The notes below the pieces were generated by a model. It was not told where the DNA came from, did not search any database, and saw only the letters and a list, made by a program, of their open reading frames with translations. The position numbers were made by a program, and so were the translations under genes. From assembly GCF_040543805.1 (NCBI RefSeq), contig NZ_JBEUMS010000019.1, positions 62,001 to 126,000 on the forward strand: a stretch of DNA of 64,000 nucleotides, in the 5' to 3' direction. Of the stretch, positions 1 to 8,452 are shown piece by piece. How positions within the stretch are numbered: the stretch's first letter is position 1; each line of letters begins with the position of its first letter. The stretch is from Arcicella rosea (GTDB lineage: Bacteria; Bacteroidota; Bacteroidia; Cytophagales; Spirosomataceae).

Positions 1-554
1 ACATTATATTGTTTGGCAAGTTTAAGTGAAGTAGCTTCTTTTTTGGCTTCTGGAGCATAAGGGACATTTTGACCTTTATGCTCTTCACGAGAATATTTAC
101 CCTTTTCGAGCTTCTCTGTATTATATCGAATACCTCTTAAATAAGAAGCCTGTTCAGGAATTAGATTTCTCCTGCCTAATTGATTATCAATCATATATTC
201 CTTTGCGTCTTTTAATGATTCAAAAGAAACAAGGTGGATTTTAAAATTGATTTGATGTTTTTGGCAAATTCCATAACGGTTGTGTCCATCTACCAAAACA
301 TAGACAGTTGAGTTATCTGAAGTAGTATTATCAATAATGTTTTTGGTAGTTTCCCAAACCATCAAAGCTTCTCTACAACCTTCAGCTAAAATATTTTTTT
401 CTAATTGTGAATATTCTTCTTCTTGGAGCGGTGGAATAAGGTCACGAAGTTCGTCAACGATATAAATCTGTTGTTTGATTGCTTCATGATTTAAAAGACT
501 TTGATCTTTAATGATTGTGGCCGTTCCGAGATTGCCCATATATTTTTTTGCCAT
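1..554 (-). CDS. ParB-like partition protein, cut by the window edge
   Basis: The frame is open from an ATG at 554 down to base 1, giving about 184 residues with the C-terminus missing. The visible part resembles a ParB/Srx-type nuclease-like domain: an N-terminal stretch with DELRDLIPPLQEEE, then the motif YVLVDGHNRYGIC (the ParB GHxRxxA-type box), followed by a helical part with NQLGRRNLIPEQASYLRG that resembles the post-ParB helix-turn-helix region. It lies 19 bp downstream of a ParA-like gene on the same strand, which is the usual parA-parB order, so a DNA-binding partition role is likely. The family assignment rests on motif reading and the partner gene. A general ParB-domain regulator is the main alternative. 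Confidence 0.75.
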   Translation of the reverse strand, partial: MAKKYMGNLGTATIIKDQSLLNHEAIKQQIYIVDELRDLIPPLQEEEYSQLEKNILAEGCREALMVWETTKNIIDNTTSDNSTVYVLVDGHNRYGICQKHQINFKIHLVSFESLKDAKEYMIDNQLGRRNLIPEQASYLRGIRYNTEKLEKGKYSREEHKGQNVPYAPEAKKEATSLKLAKQYN

Positions 555-573
555 GATATTATTCTAAGAAGTT

Positions 574-1521
574 TTATGTGTTTGAGCAAAATTCTTTTGC
601 CAAATTCATATAATCTACTGCCCCGTTTGAGTTTTGATCGTAATCAAAGATGTTGATTTGTGAAATCTGCGATTCCTTTACTGATACATTATTTCTAATC
701 TCTGTTTTGTATATTTTGAAGTTACTTAGCGTTTTATACACATACTCAATCATGTCTTTGTGTACTTTTAAACGCTTATCTACCATTGTTAATACAATTC
801 CTTCCACTACAAGCTCAGGATTAATTCGTTCTCGTACTTGAGAAATTCGTTCAAACAAATTGTTAATTCCTTTCATCGCAGAAACCTCTGGCTGTAAAGT
901 AACCAGACAGCCATTTGAAGCAACCAAAGCAGAGTTTGTAAAGATATTTAAGGCTGGTGGGCAGTCAATTAAAATATAATCGTATTTATCTCTAAGTGGA
1001 TTCAATTTGTTTTTAAGTTGATTGACCCCTCCTACTGCTTGAACAAGTTCTAAATCAGCAAAAGCTAATTCTAAATCACTTGGAGACAAATCGTAATTTT
1101 CTGCAATTTGAACTACAGGCAGGTCTTCATTTTTTAGTAAAGCATTAACTACCTGTTTTTCAGGATTATCTATACCCAAAGCCTGAGATAAATTTCCTTG
1201 AGAGTCCATATCAACTAATAAAACTTTAAATCCTAGTTTATTTAAAGCTCTACCAAGATTAATGGTTGTAGTTGTTTTACCTACTCCTCCTTTGTGGTTA
1301 ACGATAGAAATAATTCTAGCTTTATTATGCTGAACCTCATTATATCCATACTTAATTAAAATAGGATAAAGTGCATTGAGATGTTTGGTATTGAGAATTC
1401 TATCGCCGTTGAGCGCTTTTGAAAGCGTACTTGCAGGCAGTCCAGCTTCTTTTTCAAGAATTGAAACTGAAAGAGCTGGATTTTTTCTTAGAAATAAGAT
1501 TGTTTTATCGTGAGAGAGCAT
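574..1521 (-). CDS. ParA-family partition ATPase with N-terminal HTH
   Basis: This is a Walker-type ATPase of the ParA/Soj family (315 residues), expected to position plasmid copies together with the ParB-like product encoded next to it. The first ~75 residues form a helix-turn-helix-like region (STLSKALNGDRILN). They are followed by the deviant Walker A motif NHKGGVGKTTTTINLG, Walker A' LLVDMDSQGNLS and Walker B DYILIDCPPALN. The frame extends upstream to a TTG at 1572, but that extension would run through the operator-like dyads, so the ATG at 1521 is preferred. The N-terminal HTH is typical of ParA proteins that repress their own promoter, which fits the two dyads directly upstream. Confidence 0.88.
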   Translation of the reverse strand: MLSHDKTILFLRKNPALSVSILEKEAGLPASTLSKALNGDRILNTKHLNALYPILIKYGYNEVQHNKARIISIVNHKGGVGKTTTTINLGRALNKLGFKVLLVDMDSQGNLSQALGIDNPEKQVVNALLKNEDLPVVQIAENYDLSPSDLELAFADLELVQAVGGVNQLKNKLNPLRDKYDYILIDCPPALNIFTNSALVASNGCLVTLQPEVSAMKGINNLFERISQVRERINPELVVEGIVLTMVDKRLKVHKDMIEYVYKTLSNFKIYKTEIRNNVSVKESQISQINIFDYDQNSNGAVDYMNLAKEFCSNT

Positions 1522-1530
1522 ATTTCTGAT

Positions 1531-1590
1531 TTTATTTGTCTTAAAATTAAGATAAATAAAATTATTTGTCAAGTATTTTTGACAAATAAT
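1531..1590. promoter_or_regulatory. Two abutting dyads upstream of parA (putative operator)
   Basis: Two inverted repeats of equal length lie end to end. The one at 1561-1590 has perfect 12-bp arms (ATTATTTGTCAA and its complement) around a 6-bp spacer. The one at 1531-1560 has 13-bp arms with a single mismatch around a 4-bp spacer and shares the core TTATTTGTC. They sit 10 to 69 bp upstream of the parA ATG, where an autoregulatory HTH protein would bind. That they are operators is inference. Confidence 0.6.
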
Positions 1591-1624
1591 CGTAACGGTT
1601 TTAATTTTTTCTTTCTACCTTCAG

Positions 1625-2062
1625 TTATTTAATGACAATCCCCTTCTCAACTTTCTTATAATCCTCTTTCCGAATAAAATAACTTCCTGACTGTTCATCA
1701 AACTGAATGACTTTAGCAATATGCTTGTAATGTGCATATTGTTTTTCATTAGATTTTAGTATTACCAAACCCATCCAAAACACAGATAAAAAAATAGAAA
1801 TGCCTAAGACTATGCTACCATATTTACCAATGCCAAGGATTAAAGCCGTTTTAGGATGATCACAATAAATAGGAGATACTTGTTGTTTCATCAAAGTTTC
1901 AATCTGTTTTGATTGATGCTGAAAGCTATCTACAGACTTTTCAAGACGATTTGCCATATTATCAATTGCCATTAAAATAGGAATGATAGAAGGATCTAAA
2001 TCCTCAGCAGCGATGTCGTATTTATGGGCAAGTTGATGCCTAGTTTCTTTCAAATTCACCAT
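1625..2062 (-). CDS. Small membrane-anchored protein of the mobilization region, unknown function
   Basis: Not recognised. The product has 145 residues from the ATG at 2062; the frame extends to a TTG at 2074, which is less likely. The N-terminal ~75 residues are charged and helical with a possible coiled coil (NRLEKSVDSFQHQSKQIETL). One strongly hydrophobic membrane segment follows at about 85-105 (GSIVLGISIFLSVFWMGLVI), then a short charged tail. The start overlaps the end of the upstream ParA-type ATPase gene by 23 bp, which points to translational coupling. Its place between partition and mobilization genes suggests an accessory part in transfer or maintenance, but nothing in the sequence proves it. 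Confidence 0.6.
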   Translation of the reverse strand: MVNLKETRHQLAHKYDIAAEDLDPSIIPILMAIDNMANRLEKSVDSFQHQSKQIETLMKQQVSPIYCDHPKTALILGIGKYGSIVLGISIFLSVFWMGLVILKSNEKQYAHYKHIAKVIQFDEQSGSYFIRKEDYKKVEKGIVIK

Positions 2063-2771
2063 GATGTTCAGCAATAATTAGTTTTACCTGTTCTAATACT
2101 TTCCTAAAAGTTATTTTACCCATCAGATTGAGAGCATCTTCCCCTTTACCTTCGGTTAAAATTTTAATCACATCTTTGCCCGATTCAGCATTTCCTAAAT
2201 TGCCAAAACCTTTGAACATAACCTCAGTACCTATAAAATTTTGCTTAACTAAAGTTATTGTCTCAGCATCTGAAAAAGTACCTTCGTTAATAAGCACTAT
2301 CATTTGGAAGTGTGTTTCAATGAGTAATTTTAACTTTTCATAATATGAATAACAAGCTACAAAAGCATCTCTACCAGCCATAATGATATAAAATCTAAGG
2401 TCTATCTCCATTTGAGAAAGTTCCTCTTTAAGAATATAGGCAGGAATATCAAACTCTAATAATTTTTTAAATTCTTCAGATTCAGCCGCACCAAAATCAA
2501 TAAAAATAGTCGGAGATTGTACTTTAGACAAAGACTCAAAAAGTGCAATAATTTTCTCTCGTTCTAACCTTTTATAATCGTTCAAAATATCAACATGACG
2601 GATTCTATTTTTTCCAACAACCGACTCAAGCCGATTAGCAGTTGTTTTGGTCGATTCATCCAAGTCAATAAATGAAGTTTTTTTATCTTTTTCAGCTTGT
2701 GCCACAAACCAAGTAAAAAGTGATTTGCCAACGCCTCCTTTGGCTTGTAGGATTAGATTAATTTGTTTCAT
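2040..2771 (-). CDS. ParA/MinD-type ATPase of the transfer region
   Basis: A second, divergent P-loop ATPase of the ParA/MinD superfamily (243 residues). The deviant Walker A motif is LQAKGGVGKSLFTWFVAQ at about residues 8-25, and a Walker A'-like segment SFIDLDESTKTT and a Walker B-like TIFIDFGAAES follow. It lacks an N-terminal DNA-binding domain, unlike the ParA at 574-1521. Bacteroidota conjugative elements commonly carry such a ParA-like protein (often called TraA) beside the mobilization genes, so a role in transfer is more likely than plasmid partition. It overlaps the next gene by 23 bp. Family placement is secure; the process served is inferred from position. Confidence 0.75.
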   Translation of the reverse strand: MKQINLILQAKGGVGKSLFTWFVAQAEKDKKTSFIDLDESTKTTANRLESVVGKNRIRHVDILNDYKRLEREKIIALFESLSKVQSPTIFIDFGAAESEEFKKLLEFDIPAYILKEELSQMEIDLRFYIIMAGRDAFVACYSYYEKLKLLIETHFQMIVLINEGTFSDAETITLVKQNFIGTEVMFKGFGNLGNAESGKDVIKILTEGKGEDALNLMGKITFRKVLEQVKLIIAEHHGEFERN

Positions 2772-2801
2772 GATAAAGATGTAATAAAGGTTTTTGTTTT
2801 A

Positions 2802-3173
2802 TTAAAAATCGTTTCCAAAATCAAATTCATTTGTTTTTTGGTTGGCTAGCTTCATTTGAGCAAATAACTTTTCTGCCGTTATAGATTCTTGATTTTGTTC
2901 AATATTTGATTGAATACCCTTACTATTATTTTTGAGAATCAATGTTGGGTCTAATATTTTCTTCGTACTCTTTTCAGTATTGTAATACCTGAATTTAATT
3001 TGGTAGAGAACCTCTTCAGAGATTACGAAATTATATGTTTCCAAAAGGAATTTTGCGATGGCATCCATAGGCATATTTTCATCAAATAACGGTTTGATAA
3101 ATGGGAGTAATGATTTTCTCCACTTACGTTTTCCTGCTAATTTTCGTTGTTTTATTTCATCAATCGTGAGCAT
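2802..3173 (-). CDS. Small protein of the mobilization region, unknown function
   Basis: Not recognised. A 123-residue, lysine-rich, probably soluble protein. The N-terminal third is basic (IKQRKLAGKRKWRKSLLPFIKP) and the middle is predicted to be helical, which would suit a DNA-binding accessory protein. It is the first gene of the minus-strand group that also holds the ParA-type ATPase (30 bp downstream). It is divergent from the MobC and relaxase genes across the repeat-rich region that may contain oriT. In related elements small proteins in this slot act with the relaxosome; that assignment here is inference from position only. Confidence 0.55.
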   Translation of the reverse strand: MLTIDEIKQRKLAGKRKWRKSLLPFIKPLFDENMPMDAIAKFLLETYNFVISEEVLYQIKFRYYNTEKSTKKILDPTLILKNNSKGIQSNIEQNQESITAEKLFAQMKLANQKTNEFDFGNDF

Positions 3174-3522
3174 AAAAATTAGGTTTTGTTTGATTATTTC
3201 TCTTATAAATTTGAAGTAGGATGGTTTAAAAAAGCTTAAAAAAGCACTATTGTCAAATTAATGTAAGATTAATGAAAGACTATTGTCAGATTAGTGTAAG
3301 AATGCCTGTTATTGTAATATTTATACAATAATAGTGTAAAAATGATATAAAATTAAGGAATTTAGATAAAATAATTAGTTTTGTGTATATTAAAATATTT
3401 TTTCGCTACTTTTGTAGTGAAGCAAGATGGAGATTATGTATACATAAACTACCGTGCAAGCACTTTTTGAGGAAGGAATCATTTTACAGAAAATACACAT
3501 CAACCTAAAATATCACAAACCT
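3174..3522. other. Repeat-rich intergenic region, candidate oriT
   Basis: No gene is apparent between the divergent small protein and MobC genes. The region is strongly AT-rich and holds a near-identical pair of 22-bp direct repeats (3246-3267 and 3279-3300, 33 bp apart, two mismatches). It also holds an 8-bp inverted repeat (TTATTGTA at 3309-3316, TACAATAA at 3324-3331, 7-bp loop). Direct plus inverted repeats just upstream of a MobC and relaxase pair are the usual arrangement of a transfer origin. No nic site could be identified by eye. Confidence 0.45.
3407..3414 (+). promoter_or_regulatory. Bacteroidota-type promoter -7 element for the mob genes
   Basis: TACTTTTG matches the Bacteroidota -7 consensus TAnnTTTG exactly. 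A TTTG at 3380-3383 lies upstream in roughly the place of the -33 element, although the spacing of 23 bp is slightly long. It would drive the MobC, relaxase and coupling protein genes. Confidence 0.5.
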
Positions 3523-3885
3523 ATGGAAGCAAAGAAGCCAAAACAATCAGGACGACCTAGATTAGAAGATGCCTTGGAATGTGTTATTCCAGCGAGGTTC
3601 ACCCAGACAGAATTTGAAGAGATTAAACAAAAATCAAAAGGCTTAAAAATGTCAAGGTCAGCTTATATTCGTTCCATGACGCTCAAAGGGAAGGTTCAAA
3701 ATTTGTTTACGGAAGAAGAACAAAAAGCCAAAAAACAATTGATAGGAATTGCCAATAATCTTAATCAACTCTTGAAGCTTTGTCATATTCATGGCATAGA
3801 GAAAATGATAAAACAAGTAAATCTACAGCTAGGAAATATTGATAAAATCTTAGATAAGTACAATCATGGTGGGAGTAGTGAGTGA
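3523..3885 (+). CDS. MobC-like relaxosome accessory protein
   Basis: A small basic protein (120 residues from the ATG at 3523) with the pattern of the bacterial mobilization MobC family. It has a proline and lysine-rich N-terminus, a ribbon-helix-helix-like part (IPARFTQTEFEEIKQ, then SRSAYIRSMTLKG) and the helical segment KKQLIGIANNLNQLLKL that is characteristic of MobC. These proteins bind oriT and help the relaxase open the strands. Its end overlaps the relaxase start by 20 bp, so the two are translated together. A longer frame opens at a GTG at 3454, but the family-like region begins after the ATG. Confidence 0.8.
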   Translation: MEAKKPKQSGRPRLEDALECVIPARFTQTEFEEIKQKSKGLKMSRSAYIRSMTLKGKVQNLFTEEEQKAKKQLIGIANNLNQLLKLCHIHGIEKMIKQVNLQLGNIDKILDKYNHGGSSE

Positions 3886-4897
3886 AAAGGGAAAATCATT
3901 TGAAGGTCTAATTAATTACTTGTTTGAAGGAAGACTAAAAGATAGAGGAAGTGCTAATAAACGCCCTGAAATCGTGAGTCATGCAGAAAATGTGAGAATT
4001 CCTTTTGGAATAGAAGATAAAGTAGGTCGAAACAGGCTTATCTCAGATTTAATCAATCAAGCTAAACTACATCGCAATTATGGTGATTATAGCACGAAGT
4101 ATGTTGGAGAGCATATTTTATCTTTTACGGAAAAAGACGTTAAAAAATTAGGGAAAGACCAGATAAAAGAACTTTGCGAACAGTATGTAAAAGATGCTGG
4201 TTTAGATAAAACTCAATATGTAGCCATCTCACATGCTGATACAGAGCATTATCATATTCATGTTATCTTTAATAGGTGCCAGAATGATAATACGCTGTAT
4301 CCGGATTGGAAAGAAAAAGCAAAAACAGCAGAGAGAGCTATAGCGCTTGCTTTAAAATATGATTTAGGTTTAACAGATAAGCAAGAGCACATGGCAGATA
4401 GTAAAGGGGTTTTGGAAATAAGGGCAAATCACGGAGATATTATAGATTTAGCCAAAAATCCAGTTCTCAATAGTATCAGAAATATAAAGCATTTAGAAAA
4501 AATCTGTGAAGCTCAATACATTCCATTTTCACTAAAGAGAGACAAATTGAATGTCGGAAATAAGACCTTCAAGAAGCGAGATTTAGAGGCTGTGTTCTTT
4601 AGGAACCGTCAAATGAGCAAAGAAGAAAGAGACAATAAAAAAGCTAGTGAGTATTCATCTCAAAAAAGAAAAATTAAACAAAAACCAGCCTATACCCTCA
4701 AAAAAGAAAAGATTAAAAGAAAATCAGAAGAGCAGCAAAAGCAAGAAAAGAGTAATATTAACCTGAGCATTCTAGATGAACCATTACAAAGTATTCCTCA
4801 ACCCTTAGAAGAAAATCTGGAGTTTAATTATAAAAAGGCATATAGTAAAAGTGATAAAGAAGAAAAAATGTACTATAAAAGAAGAAAAAGGCGTTAG
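3866..4897 (+). CDS. Relaxase (mobilization nuclease, MobA/VirD2-like)
   Basis: This is a DNA relaxase of the MobA/VirD2 superfamily (343 residues) that would nick oriT and lead the strand into the recipient. The metal-binding three-histidine motif is clear: SHADTEHYHIHVIFNR at about residues 123-138. A tyrosine in the N-terminal segment GLINYLFEGR is a plausible catalytic nucleophile. The C-terminal third is very lysine-rich and poorly ordered, as in many such relaxases. It overlaps the MobC-like gene and is followed 57 bp later by the coupling protein. The length is typical for the stand-alone relaxases of Bacteroidota elements, which lack a fused helicase. Confidence 0.88.
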   Translation: MVGVVSEKGKSFEGLINYLFEGRLKDRGSANKRPEIVSHAENVRIPFGIEDKVGRNRLISDLINQAKLHRNYGDYSTKYVGEHILSFTEKDVKKLGKDQIKELCEQYVKDAGLDKTQYVAISHADTEHYHIHVIFNRCQNDNTLYPDWKEKAKTAERAIALALKYDLGLTDKQEHMADSKGVLEIRANHGDIIDLAKNPVLNSIRNIKHLEKICEAQYIPFSLKRDKLNVGNKTFKKRDLEAVFFRNRQMSKEERDNKKASEYSSQKRKIKQKPAYTLKKEKIKRKSEEQQKQEKSNINLSILDEPLQSIPQPLEENLEFNYKKAYSKSDKEEKMYYKRRKRR

Positions 4898-4954
4898 TAT
4901 TTTGAAAAATAAGTATTTAGCTCTATAGTTCCCTTAATAATTTGAATACTTCCT

Positions 4955-7363
4955 ATGAATGAACAAACCAAAAATGCAGAGTTTATCAAAGTGATTGGCA
5001 TTACACTTATTCCTGTACACCTCTTTTTCTTTTACTATCCATTGATGCGTAAAAGCTTACACATTTCATGGCTAGATCCTATTTATTTGTCATTAAATGG
5101 AAGGCTTTCCATGGTAAATTCGTCGATACTGATGAACACTTTAGCTGTTTTTATGCTATTAGTATATGCCATTACAACGCCAATTGGAAAAGATAAAGAG
5201 CTTAAAAAATCACAAATAGTCAGGAATACTAGCTTTGGTTGTTTACTTATTCTAATGAGTGCTTTCTTGTTTTATGTATTGCCTTATAACCAGTGGGGAT
5301 TTTACGTATACATAATAGGGTTGGGGATAGGATATTATTGCTACATGAGTAATATTGCTTTACTATTACAACTGGTTCAGCTCAATCAATCAGAGGAATT
5401 TAATGTTGAAAAGGAGACATTTCCTCAGATGCTAGAAAAAGTAGAGACAGCGCATAGTATTAATATCCCATATCATTTTTACTACAAGCAAAAATGGCAT
5501 AAGGGCTGGCTTAATTTTGTTAATCCCTTTCGAGCCATCTTAGTAGCAGGTTCTCCTGGTTCAGGAAAATCTTTTGGAACAATCAATTTAGCCATCCATC
5601 AATTAATTCACAAGGGCTATTGTTTGTACGTTTATGATTTTAAAATACCAACCTTAGCACTAGAGGTGTTCAATGGACTTTGGCATTACAAAGAACTACT
5701 CAAACAAGAATACGGGAGCATAGCCCATTGGGAGAAAAAGACAGGAAAGTTTTTTCCCAAGTATTATCAAATAGACCTTAAAAACCCTCTTAAATCCAAC
5801 AGAATCAATCCCATAGGGTCAAACTTAATCCTAGAGGTGGTTGATGCTGCAGAAAGTGCCAAATTTATCATGCAAGGCTTAAGAGGAACAGAAGGTGGGG
5901 GAGATGGGAGTAGTAAATTCTTCGACCAATCAGCAGAAAACTTATTAACGGCTTGTATATACTTTTTAAAAAGAAAGTCTAATCAATATGGAAAGGAATT
6001 TTGTAGCCTTCCCCATGTAGTAGAACTGCTACAAAAGCCCTATGAAATACTCTTTCCACTTTTAATGTCCGATCCTTATGTCAGAAACCTCGCTTCGACT
6101 TTTAACAATGCTTTTGAAAAAGGCGTTTTTGAGCAGCTACAAGGGCAAGTAGATTCCTTAGTGATACCGATGGGACAATTAAGTGATCCCGGCATCTACT
6201 GGGCCTTTACAGGAGCAGATTTTGATATTAATATTTCTAATCCTAAAAATCCCTCCATTTTAGTGATTGGAAACGACCCAGATAGAGAAGATACCTATGG
6301 AATATTACTTTCATTACTCAATGGAAAGCTCACTAAAACCATCAACAAAAAGAATCAATTACCTTTAGCGGTTATTTTAGATGAATTACCCACCTTACCT
6401 TTTAATTCGGTGAGTAATCTAATAGCCACCGCACGTTCTAATAAAGTAGCCTGTATTTTAGGGATACAAGATACTTCACAGTTTGTATTAAGATACGGGC
6501 AAGAAAAAGCCAATATGATTATTAATATGGTGGGTTCTATTTTGACAGGACAAATTCGAGGAGAATTAGCCAAGACTATTTCTGAATGTATCGGGAAAAT
6601 CAATCAAGAACAGGTTTCAGAAAGTATTTCGGCTCAGGGAATTTCTTATAGTGTATCGACCCAGCTTAATGAGGCGGTAACCATTTCTACGATTGCCAAT
6701 TTATCGCAAGGAGAGATGGTTGGAACCATTTCAGATGATTTTGTCGCACCACTTAAATACAAACGCTTTCACGGGAAAATAGATGCCTTAGCACACGAAG
6801 CATCACCCACGACAACAATGCCCATCAAAGAAATCCCAGATTTGAATCCTGCTTTTCGTTTAATGAAAGGCGAAACAGAAAGCGATAGAGAAATGCGAGT
6901 AAAAATTATGGTGAGAGAAAACTATGAAGCAATCAAAAAGGATTTAGTCCTCTTACAATATTTAGAGCTGATACGCTTTCAGTTTCAAAAGGAAGAAAGT
7001 CAAGATATTAATTTAGAAGTACTGGCAGAAGGAATGCTGAATTATATCATGAAAGTGAATAAATACCTCACCAAGGAAGGCTTAAGTCCTCAAGGAGAAG
7101 TATTTATGGATAAATTAGAAATCATGAATACCATCTTTCAGAACAATATTGCTAGTAAAATAGCCTTGTCAGAAACTGAAAGTCAGGATAGTTTAGTGGA
7201 TGGAAAGATTGTGGCAGCTCCCAAGAAATTGTATGAAGAATATACCTCTGAAGAAGCCAAAACCTTACAAGCACATTACCGAGAGTTTTTTCAAGTGTAT
7301 AGCAGTGCTTCTGTTCAAAAACCGATGAATGATTATGAAAGTTATGATGGCGATGATTTTTAA
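4955..7363 (+). CDS. Type IV coupling protein (VirD4/TraG-type, called MobC in Bacteroides elements)
   Basis: This membrane ATPase links the relaxase-DNA complex to the transfer channel (802 residues). Four hydrophobic segments occupy the first ~145 residues. The Walker A motif AGSPGSGKSFGT lies near residue 200 and Walker B AVILDELPTLPF near residue 475, followed by a VirD4-type region with IATARSNKVACILGIQD. The length and the four-helix N-terminus fit the YWFCY-type coupling proteins of Bacteroidota. It follows the relaxase on the same strand. Its stop codon overlaps the stop codon of the convergent DUF418 gene, so the two share the 3' end. Confidence 0.88.
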   Translation: MNEQTKNAEFIKVIGITLIPVHLFFFYYPLMRKSLHISWLDPIYLSLNGRLSMVNSSILMNTLAVFMLLVYAITTPIGKDKELKKSQIVRNTSFGCLLILMSAFLFYVLPYNQWGFYVYIIGLGIGYYCYMSNIALLLQLVQLNQSEEFNVEKETFPQMLEKVETAHSINIPYHFYYKQKWHKGWLNFVNPFRAILVAGSPGSGKSFGTINLAIHQLIHKGYCLYVYDFKIPTLALEVFNGLWHYKELLKQEYGSIAHWEKKTGKFFPKYYQIDLKNPLKSNRINPIGSNLILEVVDAAESAKFIMQGLRGTEGGGDGSSKFFDQSAENLLTACIYFLKRKSNQYGKEFCSLPHVVELLQKPYEILFPLLMSDPYVRNLASTFNNAFEKGVFEQLQGQVDSLVIPMGQLSDPGIYWAFTGADFDINISNPKNPSILVIGNDPDREDTYGILLSLLNGKLTKTINKKNQLPLAVILDELPTLPFNSVSNLIATARSNKVACILGIQDTSQFVLRYGQEKANMIINMVGSILTGQIRGELAKTISECIGKINQEQVSESISAQGISYSVSTQLNEAVTISTIANLSQGEMVGTISDDFVAPLKYKRFHGKIDALAHEASPTTTMPIKEIPDLNPAFRLMKGETESDREMRVKIMVRENYEAIKKDLVLLQYLELIRFQFQKEESQDINLEVLAEGMLNYIMKVNKYLTKEGLSPQGEVFMDKLEIMNTIFQNNIASKIALSETESQDSLVDGKIVAAPKKLYEEYTSEEAKTLQAHYREFFQVYSSASVQKPMNDYESYDGDDF

Positions 7364-8385
7364 GATTGACTCCACTTTCTCCAAAGCATTTCAAGGACAC
7401 CCATGTTATTAACCACCAAGAATTTGCTAAAGAAGAGTATCACTAATTGAATGATACAATAGGAGAAGAAGAACTCATTAAAATACCCTTCTATATTGCT
7501 GTCAGACCAAAGCCAAATGCTTGTAATGATCATATTTTGAAGTAAATAAATGGTAAGACTTCTTCTACCAAAGGGGATGAAGAAAAGAACCAAAGAATAG
7601 TACTTTTTAATGAGTAGATAGAAGCCAATGACAAAAGATGTAGATAAAGAAAGGATATAAGTAAAGAAGAATATTTTAACCAGAGCACTTCCATTTTCAA
7701 GGATAAAAAAGATAGTGGCTAACGCTATAAACATCATTGATAAAGAAAACCACAAGAGCGTAAACCTTTTTCTAAGAATGAATCCTTCTAAATGAAAGAA
7801 GGAGATAAAAAAGCCTATTGAAGCCATTAATAGCATTTCTAAGTGATAACAGACAGCGAAATATAAAGAATGAAGGTTTAGGTTAATACAGTATTTAAGA
7901 TTAGCGATAAAGATGTTTGAATCATGGAAATAGTCTTTTGGGTTTCCCGCTTCATTCATATCAAATGGAATATAATAGAGCGCCAAGAAGGTCAGGAAGC
8001 AAATGAATAGGAGGGAAGAAACAGGATATTTTGCTAAAATAGGATGAGCATAAAATAGTATTAAACCAATGATGGCATATTCTTTTAAAATATCTCCGTA
8101 GAAGAAAAGATTATTAAAAATTCCCAACAAAAAAAGCAAAAACATTCTTTTAGCAAAAGCAGATGGCTTGTCTTTAGAAAGCTTAATCAATAGACCAAAA
8201 CCATAGCCAAAGATGGCACTTAAACAGAACCATCCCTTATCGTTAATGAATAAAAGAATGGAAGAAAGAATAAGATTAGGCTGTATTACATTAAAAACGG
8301 CAAAGGTGTTATACAAGCCAATCCACAAAATAAAATAGCCACGAAGCGCATCAATGACGCTGTTGCGATTGTTCTTAGGATTCAT
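7360..8385 (-). CDS. DUF418-family membrane protein (YeiB-like)
   Basis: A polytopic membrane protein (341 residues, about nine hydrophobic segments) with the hallmarks of the DUF418/YeiB family. The N-terminus has VIDALRGYFILWIG, the middle has NNLFFYGDILKEYAIIGLIL, and the C-terminus has PFGRRSLTIYLLQN, the conserved box of this family. The biochemical function of the family is unknown; a relation to acyltransferase membrane domains has been suggested. It is the last gene on the minus strand after the transfer operon and is separated from DUF3945 by a strong stem-loop, so it may be expressed separately. A direct transfer role is not indicated. Confidence 0.75.
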   Translation of the reverse strand: MNPKNNRNSVIDALRGYFILWIGLYNTFAVFNVIQPNLILSSILLFINDKGWFCLSAIFGYGFGLLIKLSKDKPSAFAKRMFLLFLLGIFNNLFFYGDILKEYAIIGLILFYAHPILAKYPVSSLLFICFLTFLALYYIPFDMNEAGNPKDYFHDSNIFIANLKYCINLNLHSLYFAVCYHLEMLLMASIGFFISFFHLEGFILRKRFTLLWFSLSMMFIALATIFFILENGSALVKIFFFTYILSLSTSFVIGFYLLIKKYYSLVLFFIPFGRRSLTIYLLQNMIITSIWLWSDSNIEGYFNEFFFSYCIIQLVILFFSKFLVVNNMGVLEMLWRKWSQS

Positions 8386-8407
8386 GTATGATAGGTTTTA
8401 AGGGTAA

Positions 8408-8434
8408 CTCAGTACTCATGTAGAGAGTACTGAG
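8408..8434. terminator. Stem-loop after the DUF3945 gene
   Basis: A perfect 10-bp stem (CTCAGTACTC and its complement) around a 7-bp loop lies 19 bp after the stop of the minus-strand DUF3945 gene. The following run of T in the minus direction is weak, so it may be a terminator or an RNA-stabilising hairpin that separates the DUF418 gene from the transfer operon. Confidence 0.5.
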
Positions 8435-8452
8435 GAATAAGTATATTGTGTG

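Noticed and set aside
1522..1572. Longer N-terminus for ParA from a TTG at 1572
   Set aside because: The extension would translate through the operator-like dyads; the ATG at 1521 fits better.
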